A stretch of DNA of 64,000 bases from a virus: positions 1 through 64,000 of the IMG/VR virus record IMGVR_UViG_3300017968_001235; one strand, written 5' to 3'. A model generated the notes under the pieces. That model ran no database searches. It had not been told where the DNA came from and was given only the letters and a program-made list of their open reading frames with translations. The translations under genes and the position numbers were made by a program. Positions 1 to 5,573 of the stretch are shown one piece after another. Positions within the stretch are counted from its first letter, which is position 1, and each line of letters opens with the position of its first letter.

Positions 1-1236
1 CTATCTGGATTTGCTGATAAAATATTAGGCAAAATGGAAAAATGGTGGAACAAACAAGTCAATGCACACGAGATGGCTTGGGCTGAAGTTGAAAAAATAT
101 TGAAACCATATGCAGAAGAATTAAGAGATTTAATCAAAGATCCAAACGACTTTGGTATGTTAATGCTTTTGATAAAACATAACCAAGGTAAGAAACCATT
201 ACTAGATAAATTGTTTGCAAAAATTAGACAGTTTGGTATTAAGGCTGTTTATAAAATGCAAGGACTTGAAGATAAATTTGCAACTGAAGATATAGAAGAA
301 GGTGCGTTAAGTATTCCAGCATCTAAACTACCATCATTTGTTTCAGATATGGTTAAAAATCTTGATCCTAATAGAACAAAAGACTTAATGGATATTGCAC
401 GTAAACTAGGTAAAGAAGTTTATGTTAAGAAGGATCGTATTGTAATACAAGACCCTGACTTTGATCCACACAAAAAAGACGAAGGTGAATTAATTCCTAA
501 TCCTAAAAATACTTCTTTAGTTAAATCAGATTCAGACTATGACTTTATGAAACTTGGTACTAATATAGCCAATGTCAAAGATGTTGATCCTGAAGATGTA
601 AATCCTAACGATCCTGATATTATGCTTCAATTTTGGGGTGGCGAAAAAGAAAAGAAATACATGATGAAACAATTAAAGCGTCTTGGATATGATATACAAG
701 ATGCTGATAAGCCAGGTGATGATGCACAGTATGACGAGCGTGAACTTACTAAAGGCGAAGAAAAAGACAAAGAGCGTATTGTTAAAGGAATGAAAAAAGG
801 TTCAGCAGACTTTAAAAAGCGTTATGGAGATAACTGGAAAGCAGTTATGTATGCAACTGCAACTAAGTTGGCTAAAGAAGGTTATGATCTAACTGAAACT
901 GGATATGAAGATCCTTCATACTTTTATATAACAAACGGCATGGCTCCACCGCAAGTACGTGAAGAAGATTTACAAGAGTTTACTAATGAAGAAGTATATA
1001 TGGATATTTCATTAATAAAACCTGTACAACGTAATAGATCCTGGGATAAACTACACAAGCAAATGACTCGTGTAAAAGAAGGCAACTATGCTCCTATAGT
1101 AATTGATAATACAGGATATATTGTTAATGGTCATCACAGATATGATGCACTTAGATTTATGGGCGAAACAGACGCTAAAGTTAGAATAATGAAAGGGTCA
1201 TTGCGTGAAATAATTAGTTTAATGCAAGATAAATAA
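1..1236 (+). CDS. Virion-type protein with ParB-like C-terminus (5' partial)
   Basis: The reading frame is open from the first base of the window, so the true start lies upstream; the first internal ATG is at 34. The middle is acidic and contains a stretch around 785-875 (GDNWKAVMYATAT) that I recognise from structural proteins of T4-like marine phages. The C-terminus (about 1090-1180) has a ParB/sulfiredoxin-type pattern, with IVNGHHRYDAL matching the GxxR nucleotide-binding motif of ParB-like domains. A ParB fold could bind or hydrolyse nucleotides, but no activity is shown here. It heads a run of small plus-strand genes that look like late virion or internal head genes. Family assignment of the C-terminal domain is moderately sure; the role is unknown. 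Confidence 0.6.
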   Translation, partial: LSGFADKILGKMEKWWNKQVNAHEMAWAEVEKILKPYAEELRDLIKDPNDFGMLMLLIKHNQGKKPLLDKLFAKIRQFGIKAVYKMQGLEDKFATEDIEEGALSIPASKLPSFVSDMVKNLDPNRTKDLMDIARKLGKEVYVKKDRIVIQDPDFDPHKKDEGELIPNPKNTSLVKSDSDYDFMKLGTNIANVKDVDPEDVNPNDPDIMLQFWGGEKEKKYMMKQLKRLGYDIQDADKPGDDAQYDERELTKGEEKDKERIVKGMKKGSADFKKRYGDNWKAVMYATATKLAKEGYDLTETGYEDPSYFYITNGMAPPQVREEDLQEFTNEEVYMDISLIKPVQRNRSWDKLHKQMTRVKEGNYAPIVIDNTGYIVNGHHRYDALRFMGETDAKVRIMKGSLREIISLMQDK

Positions 1237-1243
1237 TACTATG
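1229..1243 (+). promoter_or_regulatory. Late-type ATAAATA element abutting ATG 1241
   Basis: ATAAATA at 1229-1235 is followed by exactly five bases and ATG 1241. It overlaps the stop codon of the upstream gene. If used as a T4 late -10 element, transcription would begin at about the start codon. No Shine-Dalgarno sequence is seen. Translational coupling to the upstream gene is an alternative. Confidence 0.3.
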
Positions 1244-1471
1244 CTAATAAGAGAAATATTTAATAGAAAAGTAGACGAAACAGCAACAGCGGGTGCTACA
1301 AGTGCCGGTGCTATTGCTACAGTAGTTAATCCAGCACAAGCATATGGACAGCGTCCTAAGGATTCAAAAGGACTGCCTAAGGCTCCGCAAAAGAAAAATC
1401 CAGATGGAACTGCTAAAAACGCCCTCGACATTGATAACAATTTGATGGGTGGCAAAACAGTTAAAAGATAA
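1241..1471 (+). CDS. Small basic hypothetical protein
   Basis: This encodes 76 residues with no recognised domain. The N-terminus (MLIREIFNRK) is short and amphipathic, followed by an Ala/Thr/Gly-rich stretch and a basic, Pro/Lys-rich C-terminal half. The gene lies 4 bases after the upstream stop and ends 8 bases before the next start, so it sits within the run of small virion-type genes. The overlapping minus-strand frame looks like a composition shadow. A small internal head protein is possible, but this rests on context only. Confidence 0.55.
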   Translation: MLIREIFNRKVDETATAGATSAGAIATVVNPAQAYGQRPKDSKGLPKAPQKKNPDGTAKNALDIDNNLMGGKTVKR

Positions 1472-1482
1472 ATACTAGTATG
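1468..1482 (+). promoter_or_regulatory. Late-type ATAAATACTA element abutting ATG 1480
   Basis: ATAAATACTA (1468-1477) matches the extended T4 late consensus TATAAATACTATT in ten consecutive positions. The ATG at 1480 is five bases after the ATAAATA core, the same spacing as at 1241 and 3843, and no ribosome binding site is visible. A leaderless late transcript is one reading; translational coupling is another. Confidence 0.35.
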
Positions 1483-1887
1483 AAACAGGACAAACTAATG
1501 ATTGAAGCAGAAAAATTACTTAACGAAGGCTTAGCCGACATGGCTGATATGGCCGAACGTGATCATGAAGTACAAATGGCACGTGCAGATTTATACAAGT
1601 TAGCAAAGTATTCAATCAAGTTACACGAAATGCTTAAAAGCGTATCTGAGCAAGAAGGCTTAGAAGGGTGGGTACAGGCTAAGATTACTAAAGCCGCTGA
1701 CTATTTAGGTTCTGTTTATCATCATATGGATTATCAAACAAAATTCGACGAAGTTGCTACTGAAGGCAAGTACAAAAACGATGCACAACGCAAAGCAGTA
1801 CACGCCGCTAAAGCAGAAAAGAACGAAAACAAAGATTCTTACATTTCAAAACTAGAACAAAGACTATCAGAATCACTAGGAGAGTAA
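1480..1887 (+). CDS. Conserved T4-like phage virion-type protein
   Basis: This 135-residue helical protein has a central motif (LEGWVQAKITKAADYL, about residues 61-76) that I know from structural proteins of T4-like cyanophages and pelagiphages. The N-terminus contains LLNE followed by G at residues 13-17, which fits the (L/I)-x-E cleavage rule of the T4 prohead protease gp21, so it may be a packaged or cleaved head protein. The C-terminus is Lys/Glu-rich and probably helical. It is followed directly by the next gene, whose ATG lies 1 base after this stop. The virion role is inferred from family and context. Confidence 0.65.
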   Translation: MKQDKLMIEAEKLLNEGLADMADMAERDHEVQMARADLYKLAKYSIKLHEMLKSVSEQEGLEGWVQAKITKAADYLGSVYHHMDYQTKFDEVATEGKYKNDAQRKAVHAAKAEKNENKDSYISKLEQRLSESLGE

Positions 1888-1888
1888 T

Positions 1889-2839
1889 ATGAAACTTTCG
1901 GACATCACAGAAGAGTTCGAAGGCTTAAATGAAGCACCTCCAGGCGGATTCAATCCTAAAGCATCATTAGACAGAGCAGATAACAAACTACGTACAGGTG
2001 CAGTAGGTAACTGGCTTAGTAAATTAAATAAAGCAGTTAATAAGAAATACGCATCAAATTATCAAATCGATCCTAATGTTCCAGATGGTGGTATTGATCA
2101 CGGTAAAGATATAGATGCTTATGTTAAAGGCAAAGACTTTGACAAACCTGCTAAAGAGAAACCTGCACCAAAAGCAGAACCTGCTCCTGCTCCTGCTCCA
2201 ACAAAACCACAACCAATTAAAGATGTCGGTAAACTAAAACCCGGTAGTGCATTTAACGATGGCAATACTACTTGGCAATGGGACGGAACACAATGGAGTG
2301 ATGGTAAGAATACACAAGATCCACAAACAGGTTTAAAACAATTTAATAAAGCACTGGCAAAAGGTCAAGCAATGGTTAAAGAAAAGGAAACTAATCCTTA
2401 CTTTAATCCTTCTATTAGCGAAGCACCTCCGGGTGTAGGAATGTTAAAAAAAGCGGCTGGTAAAGTAGCACAAAAAGGTGCTAATATGGCTGTAGGTGCA
2501 GTAGCAAAAGCGGCTGGTGCGACACCTGATGAAGTTAAAGCGGCGGCACAACAACAAGGCGGACTTGCAGGTAAAGTTGCTGGAATGGCCGGTGGTGCAG
2601 ATACGCAAAAGGTTGCACAAAAAGCAACAGCACTTAAAGGTGTTACAGGATCAACAGCAAGTGGTGCTCAAGTTGCTAAAGGACTAGATAAAGTTGCACA
2701 AGGCCAAACTGTTCCACCAAATGTGCTTAAAGCAATTTCACCGTATGCTCAAAGCATTATGACTATAATGCAAGATCCACAACTTATGGGCAAGTTTAAA
2801 CAATTAATGAAACAAGCAAATAAGGGTGGGCAACAATGA
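1889..2839 (+). CDS. Candidate internal head protein with two protease-like sites
   Basis: A 316-residue low-complexity protein. Residues 13-19 (LNEAPPG) and 176-182 (ISEAPPG) repeat the pattern (L/I)-x-E-A-P-P-G, and both fit T4 gp21 prohead protease sites. Between them lie a Pro/Ala/Lys linker (about 90-110) and a Trp-containing segment (TWQWDGTQW). The part after residue 179 is Ala/Gly/Lys-rich and probably helical. A Shine-Dalgarno sequence (aggag) precedes the ATG. The start MKLSDITE resembles a capsid-targeting peptide in position and size. I infer an internal or scaffold-associated head protein cut during maturation; an ordinary structural protein with a linker repeat is the alternative. 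Confidence 0.55.
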   Translation: MKLSDITEEFEGLNEAPPGGFNPKASLDRADNKLRTGAVGNWLSKLNKAVNKKYASNYQIDPNVPDGGIDHGKDIDAYVKGKDFDKPAKEKPAPKAEPAPAPAPTKPQPIKDVGKLKPGSAFNDGNTTWQWDGTQWSDGKNTQDPQTGLKQFNKALAKGQAMVKEKETNPYFNPSISEAPPGVGMLKKAAGKVAQKGANMAVGAVAKAAGATPDEVKAAAQQQGGLAGKVAGMAGGADTQKVAQKATALKGVTGSTASGAQVAKGLDKVAQGQTVPPNVLKAISPYAQSIMTIMQDPQLMGKFKQLMKQANKGGQQ

Positions 2840-3144
2840 GAATAGCAGATCTTATTAGAGGCTTTTTAGATATTATCGATGCTGAACAACCTAAAATAGA
2901 TATTACTATTAACAAAACAGATGATGACCGACGTTTTGATCAAGTAAAGGATTTAATTCCCGACGATGATTGCGGATGTGGATCTGTTGCAAATGCACCA
3001 AAAGAACAGTATGCTGACATTGAAGCAGTTACTACTGACGCTGGTGGCGGTATGCACTCTCCAAAAGAACCAGAAGATATTCGCGGTGAACATGGCTCAC
3101 TGTTTCGTGACTATCTAGCAAAAGTTCAAAGCAAAAATAACTAA
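2836..3144 (+). CDS. Small acidic hypothetical protein
   Basis: This 102-residue protein overlaps the upstream gene by the ATGA arrangement, so translation is probably coupled. It has a short hydrophobic N-terminus (MRIADLIRGFLDII), an acidic middle with a CGCG motif (DDDCGCGS) and a polar C-terminus. The two nearby cysteines could bind a metal or form a disulphide, but two are too few to call a zinc ribbon. No family recognised; it belongs to the same run of virion-type genes. Confidence 0.55.
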   Translation: MRIADLIRGFLDIIDAEQPKIDITINKTDDDRRFDQVKDLIPDDDCGCGSVANAPKEQYADIEAVTTDAGGGMHSPKEPEDIRGEHGSLFRDYLAKVQSKNN

Positions 3145-3168
3145 ATAACTCTAGTATTAACCTAGGAG
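3141..3168 (+). promoter_or_regulatory. Candidate late promoter and RBS before 3174
   Basis: CTAAATA at 3141-3147 resembles the T4-like late -10 element, with one mismatch in the ATAAATA core. A strong Shine-Dalgarno sequence (aggag, 3164-3168) precedes the ATG at 3174 with normal spacing. Confidence 0.3.
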
Positions 3169-3173
3169 AACAT

Positions 3174-3824
3174 ATGGCCTTTTTAGTTCATAACCTACCA
3201 CCTATCGAAGTTTTTGTAAAGAAGGAATTCTTATATGACCATCAAAAAGGTCACGGAGAAGTTACTCCTGGGTTATGGATTAGTGTTAAAAGTATAGAAG
3301 GTAGAGCATTATATTTTGAAACACTACTAACAGAGTACGGTGCATTATACGATAAATTACCTCTTAGTGCGTTTGTTTGGAAAGAAGATTACTTACATAG
3401 CGAACAACTTCCTTTAGATACACTACAGATTTGGGATTGCTTTGATTACGATATTACAGTAATTAAAAAGCCTATGCTAAGTGATTGTGAATTTTTTGGC
3501 AAAGATCGTAAAATGCATAAAGGTGAATATCTTTTTACTATTGATAATTGTCATAGAGATAAAACTGCTCTTAATCAAAACTTTGCAGAACACGATCCAG
3601 AACACAAATCATTTAATGTAATTAAATTAGACAACGGACAATTTGCCGCACAACCAAATAACAGAGTAGTGTTTACAGATCAAAGTCTTGTTCCAACTGA
3701 TCGTAAAACACCAGACTTCAAAGTATGCACCCAAAACTACACAGTTGAAAATACTCCTAAGTGGAGTGTAGGACACACAGACGAGTGGCACTACAAGGAC
3801 CGCAACGAAACCTTAGACACCTAG
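3174..3824 (+). CDS. Conserved T4-like phage protein, function unknown
   Basis: This 216-residue protein belongs to a family I recognise from T4-like cyanophages and pelagiphages by its N-terminus (HNLPPIEVFVKKEFLYD) and the segments GRALYFE and LDNGQFAAQPNNR. The family has no assigned function. The sequence is rich in beta-strand-forming and aromatic residues and has no signal peptide or membrane segment, as expected for a soluble protein. It has its own strong ribosome binding site and follows the virion-type gene run. Its conservation in this phage group suggests a core role. Confidence 0.75.
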   Translation: MAFLVHNLPPIEVFVKKEFLYDHQKGHGEVTPGLWISVKSIEGRALYFETLLTEYGALYDKLPLSAFVWKEDYLHSEQLPLDTLQIWDCFDYDITVIKKPMLSDCEFFGKDRKMHKGEYLFTIDNCHRDKTALNQNFAEHDPEHKSFNVIKLDNGQFAAQPNNRVVFTDQSLVPTDRKTPDFKVCTQNYTVENTPKWSVGHTDEWHYKDRNETLDT

Positions 3825-3830
3825 CATATC

Positions 3831-3845
3831 ATAAATATTTGCATG
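3831..3845 (+). promoter_or_regulatory. Late-type ATAAATA element abutting ATG 3843
   Basis: ATAAATA (3831-3837) is followed by five bases and ATG 3843, the third instance of this spacing. Here the upstream stop is 18 bases away, so stop-codon overlap does not explain the motif. No ribosome binding site is visible. Confidence 0.35.
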
Positions 3846-4379
3846 GTACCACATATTCAAACTTTTGAGTTTAAAGAACGAGCGAATATTTTTACTGGTA
3901 TGTTCCACGAAAAGGAATCTATCAAAGCAGACCTTATTTCTTGTATTAAGGAACAAGGTGATCAACAATACCATAAAACAAATGTCAAAGCGGATATGAC
4001 ACGTTGGACTATGTATGACAATCCGCATTTCAAAAAAATTATTGACTTTGCTATAGAACTTTTGGAAGAAGGATTAGATCCAGTACCACAAGGAAATTTT
4101 TATGCAACAGATTGCTGGGGTGCAATTTATAAAAGAGGAGGTGAAACCCTACCACACGCCCATCATCCAGCACTTTGGAGTTTTTGTTATTATGTTGATG
4201 CTTCGGAAGAATGTGCTCCTTTAGTATTTCCAACTGCTGAAAGAGCCATTCAACCCGAACCAGGTCTTATTGTTATTTTTCCTGGTTGGGTAACACACAT
4301 GGTACCAATTCAAGAAACAGATTTTGAACGAGTTATTGTTAGTGGCAATTTGACTATGGAAAGACCACAAGCGACTTGA
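3843..4379 (+). CDS. 2-oxoglutarate/Fe(II) oxygenase (2OG-FeII_Oxy_5 type)
   Basis: This 178-residue protein fits the phage 2OG-Fe(II) oxygenase family PF13759. The jelly-roll core runs from about residue 75 on. HAHHP near residue 100 supplies the first metal ligand, THMVP near residue 157 the distal histidine, and the Arg in FERVIVSGN the 2-oxoglutarate anchor. Members oxidise an unknown substrate with O2 and 2-oxoglutarate. Two related genes in the window, at 12926 and 16826, carry the same type of domain. No Shine-Dalgarno is seen. The family call is firm; the substrate is unknown. Confidence 0.8.
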   Translation: MVPHIQTFEFKERANIFTGMFHEKESIKADLISCIKEQGDQQYHKTNVKADMTRWTMYDNPHFKKIIDFAIELLEEGLDPVPQGNFYATDCWGAIYKRGGETLPHAHHPALWSFCYYVDASEECAPLVFPTAERAIQPEPGLIVIFPGWVTHMVPIQETDFERVIVSGNLTMERPQAT

Positions 4380-4404
4380 CATTAAGAACAAACGAATATA
4401 TAAT
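4376..4404 (+). promoter_or_regulatory. Sigma-70-type promoter for the dsbA-like gene
   Basis: TTGACA (4376-4381) and TATAAT (4399-4404) are both perfect consensus, with a 17-base spacer. The element overlaps the end of the upstream gene and lies 25 bases before the next ATG, which has its own ribosome binding site (aggag). This looks like an early promoter for host RNA polymerase. Confidence 0.8.
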
Positions 4405-4429
4405 ACACATTATAACATAGGAGAAACAA

Positions 4430-4693
4430 ATGAGTGACCGAACTTACGGCGCAGACGAAAAAGCCAAACTAGAAAGATTGGTTAACGAAGGCGTAACAGT
4501 ACTTCAAGAAATTTCAGACTTACAAGAAGGTTTGAAAGATACTGTTAAAGCAGTTGCAGAAGAACTAAACATTAAACCATCACTAATTAACAAAGCAATT
4601 AAGATTGCACAAAAAGGTGAATGGGGTAAAGTTGCTGATGATTTTGACGACCTAGAAACATTGATTGTTACTGTAGGACGTGATAAACTATAA
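4430..4693 (+). CDS. dsbA: DsbA-like double-stranded DNA binding, late transcription protein
   Basis: This 87-residue protein matches T4 DsbA in length (89 residues) and in the order of its parts: an N-terminal helix, a segment with LKDTVKAVAEELNIKPS resembling KDIRIRAKDELGV in T4, and an acidic C-terminal end. T4 DsbA binds DNA near late promoters and assists late transcription. The helical segment around residues 38-60 could be the DNA-contacting unit. The gene follows a consensus early-type promoter and overlaps the start of the next gene by one base (TAATG). The similarity was judged by eye and is low, so a different small DNA-binding protein is possible. Confidence 0.55.
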   Translation: MSDRTYGADEKAKLERLVNEGVTVLQEISDLQEGLKDTVKAVAEELNIKPSLINKAIKIAQKGEWGKVADDFDDLETLIVTVGRDKL

Positions 4694-4974
4694 TGAATAA
4701 AATTATCAACTTCTGGAAAGAAGCAAAAAAACAAGACCCTTTAGCATTTTGGTTAGAAATGATAGGTACCTTAGTTACTATAGGTGCAAGTATGACTCTA
4801 GCCATTAATGCCGCTGACCCGGATATGCGTATTGTTTATCCAGGATTTATGCTAGGTTCAGCACTAGCAATTTTTACATATACAAGACGAAAACTTGCAT
4901 GGCCATTAGTAATGGTTTACTACTTTCTTAGTGTAAACATTTTTGGATTTGGCGTAGCAATGGGATGGTGGTAA
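4693..4974 (+). CDS. Small integral membrane protein
   Basis: This encodes 93 residues with about three hydrophobic segments: about 22-42 (IGTLVTIGASMTLAI), 48-64 (VYPGFMLGSALAIFTY) and 70-90. A charged TRRK sits between the last two and there is no cleavable signal peptide. It probably sits in the host inner membrane. Function unknown. It is translationally coupled to the upstream dsbA-like gene, and the HAD phosphatase gene begins 5 bases after its stop. A second small membrane protein lies at 5251. Confidence 0.65.
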   Translation: MNKIINFWKEAKKQDPLAFWLEMIGTLVTIGASMTLAINAADPDMRIVYPGFMLGSALAIFTYTRRKLAWPLVMVYYFLSVNIFGFGVAMGWW

Positions 4975-4979
4975 AATAG

Positions 4980-5291
4980 ATGAAATATATGGTTGACATT
5001 GACAACACAATCTGCTATACTAACGATAGTAATTATGAAAAAAGTGAACCCGATTTAGATAGAATCGCTCACTTTAATAAGTTGTTTGATGAAGGCCATG
5101 ACATTCATTATTGGACTGCACGAGGTGCAGTATCAGGCAAAGATTGGCAAGACTTTACAATGAAACAACTTAAAGGCTGGGGAGTTAAATTTACTAGTGT
5201 AAGATTTGGCAAACCACATTATGATATTTGGATAGATGATAAGGCAATAAATGATAAAGAATACTTTAAACAACAAGGAAGTACAGACTAA
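4980..5291 (+). CDS. HAD-superfamily phosphatase
   Basis: This short (103-residue) HAD-fold protein has the nucleophile motif DIDNTI (residues 5-10, DxDxT type), motif II in WTARG (about 40-44), a Lys near 60-70 and a terminal acidic DIWIDDKA, which fits motif IV (DD). That is the full set of catalytic residues for phosphate hydrolysis, in a minimal form without a cap. Relatives act on sugar phosphates or nucleotides; the substrate is not shown. It lies in the small-gene run just before the polymerase. Confidence 0.75.
   Translation: MKYMVDIDNTICYTNDSNYEKSEPDLDRIAHFNKLFDEGHDIHYWTARGAVSGKDWQDFTMKQLKGWGVKFTSVRFGKPHYDIWIDDKAINDKEYFKQQGSTD
4993..5021 (+). promoter_or_regulatory. Possible internal promoter in the HAD gene
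   Basis: TTGACA (4993-4998), 17 bases, then TATACT (5016-5021) with an extended-10 TG just upstream. It lies within the 5' coding part of the HAD gene, where the codons for VDID make TTGACA by themselves, so chance is likely. If real, it would drive the genes leading into the polymerase. Confidence 0.25.
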
Positions 5292-5526
5292 ACCCTACCA
5301 ACCGTTAGCATGGGTGGCAACTGCTGTCTTGCTATTAGCGGCAACTACGTTATCTGCTTTAGATAATCAAGTTTATGCTACATACGGATTTGGTATTGCA
5401 TCTACTATTTGGACAGTAGTTGGAATACTTTGGAAAGAGAAGTCATTAATAGTTTTAAACGGCGTACTAACAATTATATACTTAGTAGGCATTTTTAAAC
5501 ATTTGTATGGTGTTATCGGCCAGTAA
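5251..5526 (+). CDS. Small membrane protein upstream of DNA polymerase
   Basis: A protein of up to 91 residues with two or three hydrophobic segments (about 22-38, 46-60 and 68-85). It overlaps the HAD gene by 41 bases. The ATG at 5251 is the only ATG in frame before the first membrane segment; a GTG at 5314 would remove part of that segment, so I kept 5251. No family recognised. Its position directly before gp43 may mean co-transcription rather than shared function. Confidence 0.55.
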   Translation: MIKNTLNNKEVQTKPYQPLAWVATAVLLLAATTLSALDNQVYATYGFGIASTIWTVVGILWKEKSLIVLNGVLTIIYLVGIFKHLYGVIGQ

Positions 5527-5540
5527 ACGATTAGTTGGTA

Positions 5541-5562
5541 TTTGTCAGCCTGAAGTGACAAA
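5541..5562 (+). promoter_or_regulatory. RNA hairpin operator at the DNA polymerase RBS
   Basis: TTTGTCA (5541-5547), an 8-base loop and TGACAAA (5556-5562) form a perfect 7 bp stem. It ends 2 bases before the ribosome binding site (aggag) of the polymerase gene. T4 gp43 represses its own translation by binding a hairpin with an 8-nucleotide loop at the same place, so this is a likely counterpart. The loop sequence differs from that of T4. Confidence 0.65.
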
Positions 5563-5573
5563 CAGGAGAAAAA

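Noticed and set aside
1219-1455. Minus-strand open frame over the small gene at 1241
   Set aside because: All neighbours are on the plus strand, it has no ribosome binding site, and it looks like a shadow.
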